NCBI GenBank assembly: GCA_002483135.1
Contig: DLHI01000007.1
Span: 505,918-569,778 of the forward strand
DNA: 63,861 nt
DNA from: Hyphomonadaceae bacterium UBA7672
GTDB lineage: Bacteria; Pseudomonadota; Alphaproteobacteria; Caulobacterales; Hyphomonadaceae
Direction: 5' to 3'
In this document: one piece after another, positions 28,291 to 37,163 of the stretch
How the letters are laid out: the number at the start of each line of letters is the position of its first letter
Numbering within the stretch: position 1 is the first letter of the stretch
The notes under the pieces: model-generated
What the model was told of the DNA's origin: nothing
Database searches by the model: none
Seen by the model: the letters and a program-made list of their open reading frames with translations, nothing else
Made by a program: the position numbers and the translations under genes

Positions 28291-28773
28291 ATGAACGATG
28301 TGTCACGCAAATTCCTGGCCGTCTCCGACGAGACCGAGGAATGCATGGTCGCGCTGGTGTTCGCCGCGATGCGCGCGAAGGCCGTGTCGGCGGGGCTGAT
28401 CGTGCTGCGCTGTGCGCGGGTTCCCGGCCTGGGTGGCTGGATCGGGCTGGACCGCGACATCAGCGAGGATGCGATGGATTCAGCGCGCATCAAGGCGCTC
28501 AAGCACATTGAGGCGGTGGAACAGCGCGTTGGGGTGAAAGCCGAGCTCGTCGTCAGTGTGGATGAGCCGGTGGATGCGATCCGCTCTCTGGTCAACACCG
28601 ACAAGGCGATCAAGTCACTGATCCTGGCGGCGGCGCCGGGGTGGCGGCCGGGGCCGCTGGTCTCGCGCCTTGCCAAAGGCAAGCCGATCGCAAACAGGCC
28701 AGTGGCCGTCACTGTCATTCCGGGCGAACTAACGGACGCCGAGCTGGACGAACTTGGCGGGATTGCTGGGTAG
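28291..28773 (+). CDS. Universal stress protein family protein
   Basis: 160 residues from ATG 28291; ATG 28282 and a TTG at 28255 are alternatives and none has a clear ribosome site. The opening RKFLAVSDETEECMVALVFAAMRAKA and the final ILAAAPGWRPGPLVSRLAKG resemble the UspA-like alpha/beta fold used by the USP gene that often sits beside nfuA in alphaproteobacteria. The canonical ATP-binding GxxGxxG(S/T) is not clear, so nucleotide binding is doubtful. Possible link to Fe-S or oxidative stress through the downstream nfuA, inferred from order only. Confidence 0.75.
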   Translation: MNDVSRKFLAVSDETEECMVALVFAAMRAKAVSAGLIVLRCARVPGLGGWIGLDRDISEDAMDSARIKALKHIEAVEQRVGVKAELVVSVDEPVDAIRSLVNTDKAIKSLILAAAPGWRPGPLVSRLAKGKPIANRPVAVTVIPGELTDAELDELGGIAG

Positions 28774-28870
28774 GGCGGGCAGTTAGCGGCGCTAATTGCG
28801 GGTTCCCGGCGATCCGGATTGCGCCCAAGCCCTGTTGGCACCATGTATCGGCCAGGAAAGGCCGCTCCCG

Positions 28871-29449
28871 ATGTTCATCCAGACCCAGTCCACGCCCAAC
28901 CCGGCAACGCTGAAATTCCTGCCCGGGCGGGACGTGTCGCCCGCGACGCCCTATGAGTTCATCTCCGAGGATGAGGCGGCGGCGTCCCCGCTGGCGGCGG
29001 CGCTGTTTGGGGTGAACGGCGTACGCAACGTGTTCCTGGGCGCGGATTTCGTCGCCATCACCAAGACGGACGATGCCGACTGGGCGATCCTGAAGCCGCA
29101 GGCGCTGGCGGCGATCATGGATCACTTCGTCTCCGGCGCGCCGATCATGGCGGATGCGGCAACGCATCGGGCGGCGGACGAGGACGATGACACGCTCTAT
29201 GAAGGCGAGACGGCGGAGATCGTGGCCGAGATCAAGGAACTGATTGCAACGCGCGTGCGGCCGGCCGTCGCCAACGATGGCGGCGATATCGTGTTCCGGC
29301 GCTTCGATGTTGCGACCGGCATTGTGCATCTGTCGATGAAGGGCGCGTGCTCGGGCTGTCCTTCATCCACGGCGACGCTGAAGAATGGTGTCGAAAATCT
29401 GTTGCGGCACTATGTGCCCGAGGTGACCGCCGTCGAAGCGACGATCTGA
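28871..29449 (+). CDS. nfuA: NifU-family iron-sulfur cluster carrier (NfuA type)
   Basis: 192 residues from ATG 28871. The N-terminal Nfu_N domain begins MFIQTQSTPNPATLKFLPG, and the C-terminal NifU-like domain has the cluster ligands in KGACSGCPSSTATLKNG (CxxC). The family receives and transfers 4Fe-4S clusters to apo-enzymes such as aconitase and radical-SAM proteins. MiaB, an Fe-S client, is encoded 2 kb downstream and aconitase at the window end. The acidic linker (DEDDDTLYEGETAEI) joins the two domains as usual. Next gene starts 13 bp after the stop. Confidence 0.95.
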   Translation: MFIQTQSTPNPATLKFLPGRDVSPATPYEFISEDEAAASPLAAALFGVNGVRNVFLGADFVAITKTDDADWAILKPQALAAIMDHFVSGAPIMADAATHRAADEDDDTLYEGETAEIVAEIKELIATRVRPAVANDGGDIVFRRFDVATGIVHLSMKGACSGCPSSTATLKNGVENLLRHYVPEVTAVEATI

Positions 29450-29462
29450 GGCGAGGGCGCAG

Positions 29463-30080
29463 ATGTCGAACCCGCCCATGTCCAATCCACTAAGCGACAA
29501 TTCGCTCGACCAGCTGTTCCGCACGGCGCGCACGCGGCGTGGATGGACGGACGAGGCGACGCCGGAAGTGCTGATCCGCGCGACCTACGATCTGCTCAAG
29601 ATGGCGCCGACGGCGTCGAACATCTGCCCGGCGCGGTTCATGTTCATCCATACGCCGGAAGCCAAGGCGCGGCTGGAGCCGCATCTGGCCGAAGGCAACC
29701 GCAAGCAGTCCATGGGTGCGCCTTATACGTGCATCGTCGCCTATGACCTGGATTTCGTGGCGCAGCTGCCCAAGCTGATCCCGCATGCGCCGAATGCGAA
29801 GGACTGGTTCGCCGACCCGAAGAATGCGGAATGGAACGCCATCCAGTCGGGCACGCTGCAAGGCGCTTACCTGATCATCGCGGCGCGCTCGCTGGGGCTC
29901 GATTGCGGACCAATGGGCGGCTTCAGTCGCGAGGGGATCGACAAGGAGTTCTTCATCTCGGATCCGGTGATGAAGACGTGGCGCTCGAACTTCCTCGTCA
30001 ATATCGGGCATGGCGATGACACGCGGTTACGTCCGCGCGCGCCGAGGCTCGATTTCGACGAAGCCTGCCGGATACTCTGA
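29463..30080 (+). CDS. rutE: Nitroreductase-family protein, RutE/malonic semialdehyde reductase-like
   Basis: 205 residues. The ARTRRGWTDEATPEVLIRATYDLLKMAPTASN opening and RAMS-like GPMGGFSREGIDKEFF, then RSNFLVNIGHGD are hallmarks of the RutE/HadB-type FMN reductase subfamily. RutE reduces malonic semialdehyde to 3-hydroxypropionate in the Rut pyrimidine pathway, but the other rut genes are absent here, and this subfamily is also found as a lone gene of unsure substrate. An in-frame ATG at 29478 is an alternative start. The stop overlaps the tsaB start by one base, so it is part of the same operon. Confidence 0.8.
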   Translation: MSNPPMSNPLSDNSLDQLFRTARTRRGWTDEATPEVLIRATYDLLKMAPTASNICPARFMFIHTPEAKARLEPHLAEGNRKQSMGAPYTCIVAYDLDFVAQLPKLIPHAPNAKDWFADPKNAEWNAIQSGTLQGAYLIIAARSLGLDCGPMGGFSREGIDKEFFISDPVMKTWRSNFLVNIGHGDDTRLRPRAPRLDFDEACRIL

Positions 30081-30718
30081 TGCTTGTTCTGGGAATCAAC
30101 ACGGTGGCCGACGTCTGCGAGGCGGCGCTGGTGGATGGCGCGCGCGTCGTGGCGCATGTGTCCGAGCCGATGACGCAGGGCCATGATGCGCGTCTGGCGC
30201 CCATTGTGGATTCTGTGATGCGCGAGGCGGGCGTTGCGTTCGTGAAGCTGGATCGGGTCGCGGTGATTGTTGGGCCGGGCTCGTTCACCGGGGTTCGCGT
30301 CGGCGTGGCGTTTGCGCGCGCGCTGGGCATGACCCTGTCGGCGCCGACGATTGGCGTCTCCAGTCTGGAAGCGCTTGATGACCTGCCGCGGGAAGGCCGC
30401 GTGCTGGGCGTACTGGCCGCTAAGCGGCGCCCGCCGCACCGGACGTGGTGGGTGCAGGAGATCGCGGCGGGCAGGGCTGCTGGCGAGGCGGGAGAACTGG
30501 ACGAGGCGGGTATCCTGGGGCTGGCGGCCGGCATGGATGCGATCTGCGGTGACGCTGGCGATCTGCCTGCGACAGCCGTCCGGATCGTGCCAGCGCGGCC
30601 GAGTGCGATTGCCGCGGCATTGTTTGCTGCGCGCCTTGCGGCGGGCGACTTCCCGGCGGCGCGGCCGATCTATGTGCGCGAGCCGGATGCCGCGCCGATG
30701 CGGCCGGTTCGCATATGA
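30080..30718 (+). CDS. tsaB: tRNA threonylcarbamoyladenosine biosynthesis protein TsaB
   Basis: 212 residues. Non-catalytic ASKHA-fold partner of TsaD in making t6A at position 37 of ANN-decoding tRNAs. MLVLGINTVADVCEAALVDG is the N-terminal phosphate-binding-like strand-loop, and VAVIVGPGSFTGVRVGVAFARAL is the TsaB signature. The metal-binding His pair of TsaD is absent, as expected for TsaB. Overlaps its neighbours on both sides (1 bp and 4 bp), showing tight translational coupling with rimI. Confidence 0.95.
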   Translation: MLVLGINTVADVCEAALVDGARVVAHVSEPMTQGHDARLAPIVDSVMREAGVAFVKLDRVAVIVGPGSFTGVRVGVAFARALGMTLSAPTIGVSSLEALDDLPREGRVLGVLAAKRRPPHRTWWVQEIAAGRAAGEAGELDEAGILGLAAGMDAICGDAGDLPATAVRIVPARPSAIAAALFAARLAAGDFPAARPIYVREPDAAPMRPVRI

Positions 30719-31182
30719 GTGTGCGTGCGGCGGTTGCGGAGGATGCAGCTGCGCTTTCAGTGTTGCATGGCGCATCGTTCCGCGAGGGTTGGACGCGTGA
30801 CGATTTCACGACTTGGCTGGGGCGGGCCGAGGCGATCTGCGTGGTGGCGGAGGAGGCGGGGGAGGCGGCCGCCTTCGGCCTCGCGCTCGCGTCAGGGAGC
30901 GACGCGGAACTGCTGACCATTGCGACCGCGCCGGGCCTGCGCGGCAAGGGACTCGGCCGGAAGATCATGCAGGGCCTGCACGCGGAAGCGCGGGCGCGGG
31001 GGCTTGAGCGGTGGGTGCTGGAGGTGGCGCGGAACAATCTGCCTGCGTTGGGCCTCTATAAATCGGAAGGATTCGTGGAAATCGGCGTCCGGAAGGCCTA
31101 TTATCCGGGGGATACCGGGCGGATTGATGCACTGGTCATGGAACGCCCCGTCGCAACCGCAGGTGGACAGGGCCGCGCCTGA
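30715..31182 (+). CDS. rimI: Ribosomal-protein-alanine N-acetyltransferase RimI-like (GNAT)
   Basis: 155 residues. GNAT acetyltransferase; E. coli RimI acetylates the N-terminus of ribosomal protein S18. The acetyl-CoA loop is in LLTIATAPGLRGKGLGRKIM (RxxGxG/A), followed by WVLEVARNNLPALGLYKSEGFVEIGVRKAYY, a typical RimI C-terminal half. ATGA overlap with tsaB. The tsaB-rimI pairing is widespread and supports the assignment, though substrate specificity cannot be proven from sequence. Confidence 0.9.
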   Translation: MSVRAAVAEDAAALSVLHGASFREGWTRDDFTTWLGRAEAICVVAEEAGEAAAFGLALASGSDAELLTIATAPGLRGKGLGRKIMQGLHAEARARGLERWVLEVARNNLPALGLYKSEGFVEIGVRKAYYPGDTGRIDALVMERPVATAGGQGRA

Positions 31183-31240
31183 CCAGCATATGTCCCCTTG
31201 TGGATCAACCTTCCCGAGGACAGCGGGCTGAGGAATGTCG

Positions 31241-31654
31241 ATGATCGAGCAACGGTGCGTGGAGAAGGGTCTGCGGATGACCGAGCAGCGACGCGTGATC
31301 GCGCGCGTGCTCTCGCAGGCCGAGGATCACCCGGACGCCGAGGAGTTGCACCGCCGCGCTTCGGCGGTGGATGCGAATATCTCGTTGGCGACCGTCTATC
31401 GCACCGTGAAGCTGTTCGAGGATTCCGGCATCATCGAGCGGCACGATTTCCGCGATGGACGTTCCCGCTATGAAGAGGCGCCGGATGAACACCATGATCA
31501 CCTGATCGATGCGAAGTCGGGCAAGGTGGTGGAATTCAAGTCGGACGAGATCGAGAAGCTGCAGGTCGAGATCGCGCGCAAGCTTGGTTATCGCCTGATC
31601 GACCATCGCCTCGAACTCTATGGCGTGCCGCTGACCGAGGACGAGAAGAAGTAA
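31241..31654 (+). CDS. fur: Fur-family metalloregulator (Fur/Mur, alphaproteobacterial type)
   Basis: 137 residues from ATG 31241, six bases after AGGA; ATG 31235 is in frame but too close to the site. The N-terminal winged helix has ISLATVYRTVKLFEDSGIIERHDF. The metal-sensing region reads EEAPDEHHDHLIDAKSGKVVEF: the His cluster is present but the Cys pair found after HHDHL in E. coli Fur is missing, as in alphaproteobacterial Fur/Mur proteins that often sense manganese. Sits between rimI and miaB; miaB starts at the base after its stop. Confidence 0.93.
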   Translation: MIEQRCVEKGLRMTEQRRVIARVLSQAEDHPDAEELHRRASAVDANISLATVYRTVKLFEDSGIIERHDFRDGRSRYEEAPDEHHDHLIDAKSGKVVEFKSDEIEKLQVEIARKLGYRLIDHRLELYGVPLTEDEKK

Positions 31655-33037
31655 GTGGCTGACGCCAAGCCTCTCAAAGAGCGCAATACCAAAGGCCTGT
31701 TCATCAAGACCTATGGCTGCCAGATGAACGTCTACGACTCCGAGAGGATGCGGGACGTGCTGGCTCCCCTTGGCTATGCGCCGGTGGACGCGCCCGAGCA
31801 GGCCGATCTTGTCGTACTCAACACCTGCCACATCCGCGAGAAGGCGACGGAAAAGGTTTTCTCCGAACTCGGCCGCCTGAAAGAGATGAAGCAGGACAGC
31901 GGCGGTGTGATGCGCATCGCTGTGGCGGGGTGCGTGGCGCAGGCCGAGGGCGAAGAGATCATGCGGCGCCAGCCTGCGGTGGACATGGTGGTGGGGCCTC
32001 AAGCCTATCACCGCCTGCCGGAGATGATCGCCAAGCTGGCGCGCAAGACGGGCGATGTGCTCGAAACGGATTTTGCGGCGGACGAGAAGTTCGACGCTCT
32101 GCCGAAATCGCGCGCGGTCGATGGTCCGTCGGCTTTCCTGTCGGTGCAGGAAGGCTGCGACAAGTTCTGCTCGTTCTGTGTCGTGCCCTACACGCGTGGA
32201 GCGGAGTATTCGCGCGGCGTCGATGCGATCGTGGCCGAGGCGCGCGAACTGGCGCGGCAGGGCGTGCGCGAGATCGTGCTGATCGGGCAGAATGTGAACG
32301 CATGGCATGGCGCGGCGCCCGCACATGATCCCATGGGCGGAGAATGGGGGCTTGGCAGGCTCATTCGCCATGTTGCGAAGATCGGCGGCGTCGAGCGCAT
32401 TCGTTACACGACCTCGCATCCCTCCGACATGATGGACGATCTGATCACCGCGCATGCCGAGGTCGAGCAGCTTGCGCCCTTCCTGCATCTGCCTGTGCAG
32501 GCGGGATCGGATCGCGTGCTGAAGGCGATGAACCGCAAGCACACGGCGGATGAGTATCTCCGCATCATCGAACGCGTGCGGAAAGCGCGGCCGGACATTG
32601 CGCTGGCGTCGGACTTCATCGTCGGCTTTCCGGGCGAGACAGACAAGGATTTCGAGGACACGCTCGCGCTGGTGAAGGCGGTGGGTTACGCGCAGGCCTA
32701 TTCGTTCAAGTATTCCCCGCGCCCCGGCACGCCGGCGGCGGGCATGCAGCTGCAGGTCGATGAAGCCGTGAAGACGGAGCGCCTTGCGCGTCTGCAGCAG
32801 TTGATCAGCGAGCAGGCGCAGGATTTCAACCGCGCCACGGTCGGCCGGCGCATGCAGGTGCTATTCACCCGCAAGGGCAAGCTCGAAGGGCAGGCGCTGG
32901 GCTATTCCCCTTACATGCAGTCGGTCCATGTCGAGGATGCGATGCAGGTGTCCAACAGCATGGCTGAGGTCGAGATCATAGATGCAACCGGGAGCAGCCT
33001 GAAGGGCCGGCTCGTTGAAACAGCGGCGATGGCATGA
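31655..33037 (+). CDS. miaB: tRNA-2-methylthio-N6-dimethylallyladenosine synthase MiaB
   Basis: 460 residues with a GTG start directly after the fur TAA. Radical-SAM methylthiotransferase that modifies A37 of tRNAs. The N-terminal UPF0004 domain has the three Cys ligands of the auxiliary cluster (KTYGCQMN, LNTCHIREKA, VAGCVAQ). The radical-SAM CxxxCxxC is in EGCDKFCSFCVVPYTRG, and a C-terminal TRAM domain is present (MQVLFTRKGKLEGQALGYSPYMQSV region). Length and motif order are standard. ATGA overlap couples it to phoH. Confidence 0.97.
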   Translation: MADAKPLKERNTKGLFIKTYGCQMNVYDSERMRDVLAPLGYAPVDAPEQADLVVLNTCHIREKATEKVFSELGRLKEMKQDSGGVMRIAVAGCVAQAEGEEIMRRQPAVDMVVGPQAYHRLPEMIAKLARKTGDVLETDFAADEKFDALPKSRAVDGPSAFLSVQEGCDKFCSFCVVPYTRGAEYSRGVDAIVAEARELARQGVREIVLIGQNVNAWHGAAPAHDPMGGEWGLGRLIRHVAKIGGVERIRYTTSHPSDMMDDLITAHAEVEQLAPFLHLPVQAGSDRVLKAMNRKHTADEYLRIIERVRKARPDIALASDFIVGFPGETDKDFEDTLALVKAVGYAQAYSFKYSPRPGTPAAGMQLQVDEAVKTERLARLQQLISEQAQDFNRATVGRRMQVLFTRKGKLEGQALGYSPYMQSVHVEDAMQVSNSMAEVEIIDATGSSLKGRLVETAAMA

Positions 33038-34035
33038 GCGACAAACCCAAGGCGTCGCGTGGCCTCAGATACACGATCCCGGTCATCAACCAGAGCCAGA
33101 TGCGCGACCTGTGCGGTCCAGCGCATTCGCATCTGCACATGCTGGAGCAGGCGTTCGCTGACGATGGCGTGCGCGTCGATAGTCAGGCGCAGAGCGGCGA
33201 GATCGTCGTGACCGGGCAGGGTGATGGCGCCCGACAGGCAGCCGAGGCGCTGAAGGCGTTCGCGGCGCGCATCGCCGCCGGAGCGGAGGCAAGCACGGCG
33301 GAGCTTGAAGCCGCGATACGGCTGACGGCCAGCAGCGCAACGGCAGTCGGCTCGCCGGATGCGATCATGGGCCTGCGCAAGCCTGTGATGGCGCAGACGC
33401 CGGGCCAGAAATCCTATGTCGAGAAACTGCAGCGCGACGATCTCGGCCTGATCTTCGGCGTCGGTCCTGCCGGTACGGGCAAAACGTATCTGGCTGTTGC
33501 CGCCGGCGCTGCCGAGCTGAAGGCGGGCAAGCGCGAGCGGTTGGTGGTGGCGCGACCCGCGGTGGAGGCGGGCGAGAAGCTGGGCTTCCTGCCCGGTGCT
33601 CTGGAAGAAAAAGTCGATCCCTACATGCTGCCGATCTGGGATGCGCTCAACGAGTGCCTCGGCGCGCAGGAAGTGGACAGGCGGAAGGAGCGCCGCGAGA
33701 TCGAGGTGGCGCCGCTGGCCTTCATGCGCGGACGCACGCTGAAGAACGCCTTCGTCATCATCGACGAGGCGCAGAACGCAACCGTGGCGCAGATGAAGAT
33801 GGTGCTGACGCGACTTGGCCGCGGATCGCGCATGGTCGTGACGGGCGATCCCTCGCAGACCGATCTTCCGAGCGGGATGAAGTCGGGCCTCGGGCACGCC
33901 ATGAGGATCCTCGAGGGGGTCAAGGGCGTGGCGATTGAAGAGCTGACGCGCGCGGACGTTGTTCGTCATGAACTCGTCGGGCGGATCATTGATGCGTACG
34001 ACAGGGATGCTGCAAAAGGCGCCGCGGAGACGTGA
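33034..34035 (+). CDS. phoH: PhoH family ATPase (PhoH-like/YbeZ)
   Basis: 333 residues. P-loop ATPase with GVGPAGTGKTYLAVA (Walker A), FVIIDEAQNAT (Walker B) and VVTGDPSQTDLP (motif III-like). The N-terminal ~110 residues resemble the KH-like domain of YbeZ proteins. The family is thought to act as an RNA helicase or accessory factor with the neighbouring YbeY in rRNA maturation. It overlaps miaB and ybeY, the standard miaB-ybeZ-ybeY-corC-lnt order. Confidence 0.95.
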   Translation: MSDKPKASRGLRYTIPVINQSQMRDLCGPAHSHLHMLEQAFADDGVRVDSQAQSGEIVVTGQGDGARQAAEALKAFAARIAAGAEASTAELEAAIRLTASSATAVGSPDAIMGLRKPVMAQTPGQKSYVEKLQRDDLGLIFGVGPAGTGKTYLAVAAGAAELKAGKRERLVVARPAVEAGEKLGFLPGALEEKVDPYMLPIWDALNECLGAQEVDRRKERREIEVAPLAFMRGRTLKNAFVIIDEAQNATVAQMKMVLTRLGRGSRMVVTGDPSQTDLPSGMKSGLGHAMRILEGVKGVAIEELTRADVVRHELVGRIIDAYDRDAAKGAAET

Positions 34036-34535
34036 GCCAGCCTTCCTCCAGCCTCGAGATCGACCTGCGCGTGGCCGACGAGCGGTGGTTGTCGCTTGGC
34101 GATTGCGATCAGCTGGCGGCGCATGTGCTGGGCCTCGCGGCGAGCCGTGTCGCCGCCGCGGGGGAGACGGCGATCCTGCTTACGGACGATGCCGAGCTGC
34201 GCGCCCTCAACAAGCAGTGGCGCGGGCTGGACAAGCCGACCGACGTGCTGTCCTTTCCGGGCGAGGGCCCCGAAATTCCCGGTCAGCCTCAATATCTTGG
34301 CGATATCGCCATCGCCTACGACACTGCGCTGCGGGACGCCGAGACGATGGGGCGTCCTTTCGAGGGGCATGTCGCCCACCTGCTGATCCATGGCTTCCTG
34401 CATCTGTTGGGCTATGATCACGTCGAGCCGGAAGATGCGAAGGTGATGGAGCCCCTGGAAGTCGAGTTGCTTGCTAGCCTGGGTTGGCCCGATCCGTACG
34501 CGACGGGCCCCTATGCCGGACCGAGGGAGACCTGA
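34032..34535 (+). CDS. ybeY: Endoribonuclease YbeY
   Basis: 167 residues from GTG 34032, overlapping the phoH stop. Zinc-dependent RNase needed for 16S rRNA 3'-end maturation and ribosome quality control. The metal site is H-x3-H-x5-H: HLLIHGFLHLLGYDH. KPTDVLSFPGEGPE and LGDIAIAYDTA are further YbeY signatures. Coding continues in the same operon with corC, 3 bp after its stop. Confidence 0.96.
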   Translation: MSQPSSSLEIDLRVADERWLSLGDCDQLAAHVLGLAASRVAAAGETAILLTDDAELRALNKQWRGLDKPTDVLSFPGEGPEIPGQPQYLGDIAIAYDTALRDAETMGRPFEGHVAHLLIHGFLHLLGYDHVEPEDAKVMEPLEVELLASLGWPDPYATGPYAGPRET

Positions 34536-34538
34536 GCC

Positions 34539-35429
34539 TTGCCTAACGACGGAGATCCTCCGCAAAAACTATCCCTGCGCAAGCGTCTCGCGCGCTTGAT
34601 CGCAGGCGGGCCCGAGCCCGAGATCGCCGCGCTGCCCAACGCCGTCGTGCCGGCGCCGGCCGCGATCAGGTTGCGACTGAAGGAATTCGAAAAAGCGAGC
34701 GTGCGTGACGTCATGACATCACGCGTGGACATCGCGGCCCTGTCGATCGATGCAACGTTGGGCGAAGTGCTGAGCTTCTTCGCCAAGGAAGCCCATTCGC
34801 GCATGCCGGTCTATCGCGACTCGCTCGATGAACCGCTTGGGTTCATTCACATCAAGGATATCGTGGCTGAAGGCGTGCGCCAGGGCTGGGCGCCTGAGAC
34901 GATGAACTCGCGGCCGCTGCAGCGGCTTCTCCGCCAGGTCATGTTCGTGCCGGAATCAACCCTGCTGCCAGACCTTCTGATCAAGATGCAATCGAGCCGC
35001 ACGCACATCGCCCTCGTGGTCGACGAGTATGGCGGCACGGGCGGCATGGTCTGCCTGGAAGATCTGGTCGAGGAGATTGTTGGCGAACTCGAGGACGAAC
35101 ATGACGAGGCGCGGCCGTCGGTCCTGCGCCGTGGGCGTTCGTCCTGGGATGTCGACGGGCTTGCGGAGATCGAGGATGTGGAGAAGGCAAGCGGCCTCTC
35201 CCTCAAGGTCGAGGATTTCGAGGACGAAGTTGAAACCATGGGCGGCCTGGTTTCGGCGCTGGCCGGGCGCATGCCGGAGGCAGGCGAAGTGATCGAGCAC
35301 CCAAGCGGTTACACCATCGAGGTTATCGAGGCCGATCCTCGCCGGATCGTGCGTCTGCGCATCCGGACACAGAAACCGGCGCCAGTCGCGCTTGCGGAGG
35401 ACAAGACGCCGGCGCTAGACCGCTCGTGA
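34539..35429 (+). CDS. corC: CorC/HlyC-type CBS-domain protein (hemolysin family)
   Basis: 296 residues with a TTG start at 34539, just behind the GGGAGA ribosome site in the ybeY tail. Two CBS domains (about 60-185) with VRDVMTSRVDIAALSIDATLGEVL and SSRTHIALVVDEYGGTGGMVCLEDLVEEIVGEL, followed by the C-terminal CorC_HlyC transporter-associated domain. E. coli CorC/YbeX is linked to magnesium-cobalt efflux and ribosome metabolism. No membrane domain is present, so it is cytoplasmic. The order ybeY-corC-lnt is conserved across proteobacteria. Confidence 0.94.
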   Translation: MPNDGDPPQKLSLRKRLARLIAGGPEPEIAALPNAVVPAPAAIRLRLKEFEKASVRDVMTSRVDIAALSIDATLGEVLSFFAKEAHSRMPVYRDSLDEPLGFIHIKDIVAEGVRQGWAPETMNSRPLQRLLRQVMFVPESTLLPDLLIKMQSSRTHIALVVDEYGGTGGMVCLEDLVEEIVGELEDEHDEARPSVLRRGRSSWDVDGLAEIEDVEKASGLSLKVEDFEDEVETMGGLVSALAGRMPEAGEVIEHPSGYTIEVIEADPRRIVRLRIRTQKPAPVALAEDKTPALDRS

Positions 35430-35460
35430 CACACATCGCACGGCCGACCGGGGAGGCGTG

Positions 35461-37131
35461 ATGACCGACAAGCGTTCCAGCGTCAGCCCCGGTGCGGGGC
35501 AAGCGAACCTGATCGCGCCGGCCTATCTCTGGATAGCGGGCCTCAAGGGCTGGCGAGCACTGGCGTTCTGCGCGGCGCTTGGCGCGTTTGCGAATCTTGC
35601 CTTTCCGCCGTTGCACTTCTGGCCCGCCTTTGCGGTCGCGCTGACGGGGCTGGTCTGGTGCCTGGATGGTGCAGCCCTGGCGGAGCGGCCGGGCAGGGCG
35701 GCCTTCTGGCGCGTGGCTGCATTCGGCTTCGCCTACTATCTCGTTGGCATGCACTGGATCGCGTTCGCGTTCCTGGTGAACCCCGGCGCGCACCTGATGT
35801 TCATCTGGATGCCGTTGATCGCGCTGCCGGCCATCCTCACCTTCGTGCTGTCCGTGTGCGTCTATCTCGGCTTCCGGTTCTGGCAGCCGGGTCCTGCGCG
35901 ACTGATCATCTTCGCTGTGACGTTCATGTTCGGCGAATGGGTGCGCGGCGCGCTGTTCGGCATTGGCGGCCTGCCGTGGAACCTTCCGGGCATGATCTGG
36001 GCGCCGGGCGAGGCGATCTCGCAGTCAGCCTCGATCTGGGGGATATACGGCCTTTCTGCCCTGACCGTCATCGCGATGGCGTCCCCTGCGACGCTGGCAG
36101 ACCGGCGGGCGCGGGGCAGCACGGCCTCGCGCGCCGCGCCCGTCATTGTGGCCGCGATCGTGTTCGGCGCCATCTGGGGCTGGGGCGCGCGCAGGCTGGC
36201 GGATGCGCCCGCTGCCGACGATCCCGGCACAGGCGTGATGGTGCGTCTCGTCGATATCGGGGTGCCGCAGGCGGAGAAGCATGACGGCGAATCGGCCGAG
36301 CGAATTGTTCGCCGTTATCTCGAACTGACCGGCCCGGCCACGGCGAACACGCCCGACATCGTCATCTGGCCCGAGGGCGCGCTGCCCTATTTCCTGTTCG
36401 AATGGGATGGCGCCCTGCGTGCGGTCTCCGACAGTATTGGCCAGCGCAAGCTGATCATTGGCGTGCCGCGTCTGGAAGGGGCTGGCTCGGGAGACCAGCG
36501 CGCCTACAATTCGCTGGCCGTGCTCAGCGGCGACGCCGACGTCCGCGGCGCGCGGCACTGGTACGACAAGCACATGCTGGTGCCGTTCGGCGAGTTCATG
36601 CCGTTCGCCGGCGTGCTCAAGTCGATCGGCCTGCAGACGCTGCAGGATCTGGCGCCGGGCGGATTCGAGGCGGGCCCGATGCCGTCCTCTGTACGTGTCG
36701 ATGGCATTCCGCCCTTCGGGCCGCTGATCTGTTACGAGGTGATCTTTCCGGGCCTGTCGCCGACCGGGGAGGACCGGCCCGAATGGCTGGTGAACATCTC
36801 GATCGACGCATGGTTCGGCGAATTCATCGGACCCGGCCAGCACGCAGCCCAGGCGCGCTATCGCTCGATCGAAGAGGGCCTGCCGATGGCGCGGGTCGCC
36901 AGCCGCGGTGAGACCGGCTTCATCGACGGCTATGGCCGCTGGACTGCACGCGGCGCTCCCGCAGATCCGGCGCGGTTCACGCCCGATCCCGATGGCTGGA
37001 GGTCGAGCATCGTTGACGCGTCCATCCCCAAGGCGCTGGAGCCGACGCCCTATGGCGCATGGCGCGACGGCTTGTTCTGGGTGATGCTGCTTGGATTCAA
37101 CCTCGGGTTGTTCGTCCTGCCGCGTCGTTAG
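35461..37131 (+). CDS. lnt: Apolipoprotein N-acyltransferase
   Basis: 556 residues from ATG 35461, five bases after GGGAGG. Adds the third acyl chain to lipoproteins in the inner membrane. About six N-terminal hydrophobic segments (first ~210 residues) precede a periplasmic nitrilase domain. The Glu-Lys-Cys triad is visible: IWPEGALPYF, WYDKHMLVPFGEF and PLICYEVIFP, with LVNISIDAWFG after it. One more hydrophobic segment closes the protein. Several lipoproteins in this window (7583, 26647, 46037 and 53976) would be clients. Confidence 0.96.
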   Translation: MTDKRSSVSPGAGQANLIAPAYLWIAGLKGWRALAFCAALGAFANLAFPPLHFWPAFAVALTGLVWCLDGAALAERPGRAAFWRVAAFGFAYYLVGMHWIAFAFLVNPGAHLMFIWMPLIALPAILTFVLSVCVYLGFRFWQPGPARLIIFAVTFMFGEWVRGALFGIGGLPWNLPGMIWAPGEAISQSASIWGIYGLSALTVIAMASPATLADRRARGSTASRAAPVIVAAIVFGAIWGWGARRLADAPAADDPGTGVMVRLVDIGVPQAEKHDGESAERIVRRYLELTGPATANTPDIVIWPEGALPYFLFEWDGALRAVSDSIGQRKLIIGVPRLEGAGSGDQRAYNSLAVLSGDADVRGARHWYDKHMLVPFGEFMPFAGVLKSIGLQTLQDLAPGGFEAGPMPSSVRVDGIPPFGPLICYEVIFPGLSPTGEDRPEWLVNISIDAWFGEFIGPGQHAAQARYRSIEEGLPMARVASRGETGFIDGYGRWTARGAPADPARFTPDPDGWRSSIVDASIPKALEPTPYGAWRDGLFWVMLLGFNLGLFVLPRR

Positions 37132-37163
37132 GATAAGGGATAGCCAGTCGCTGGTCGCGCGCG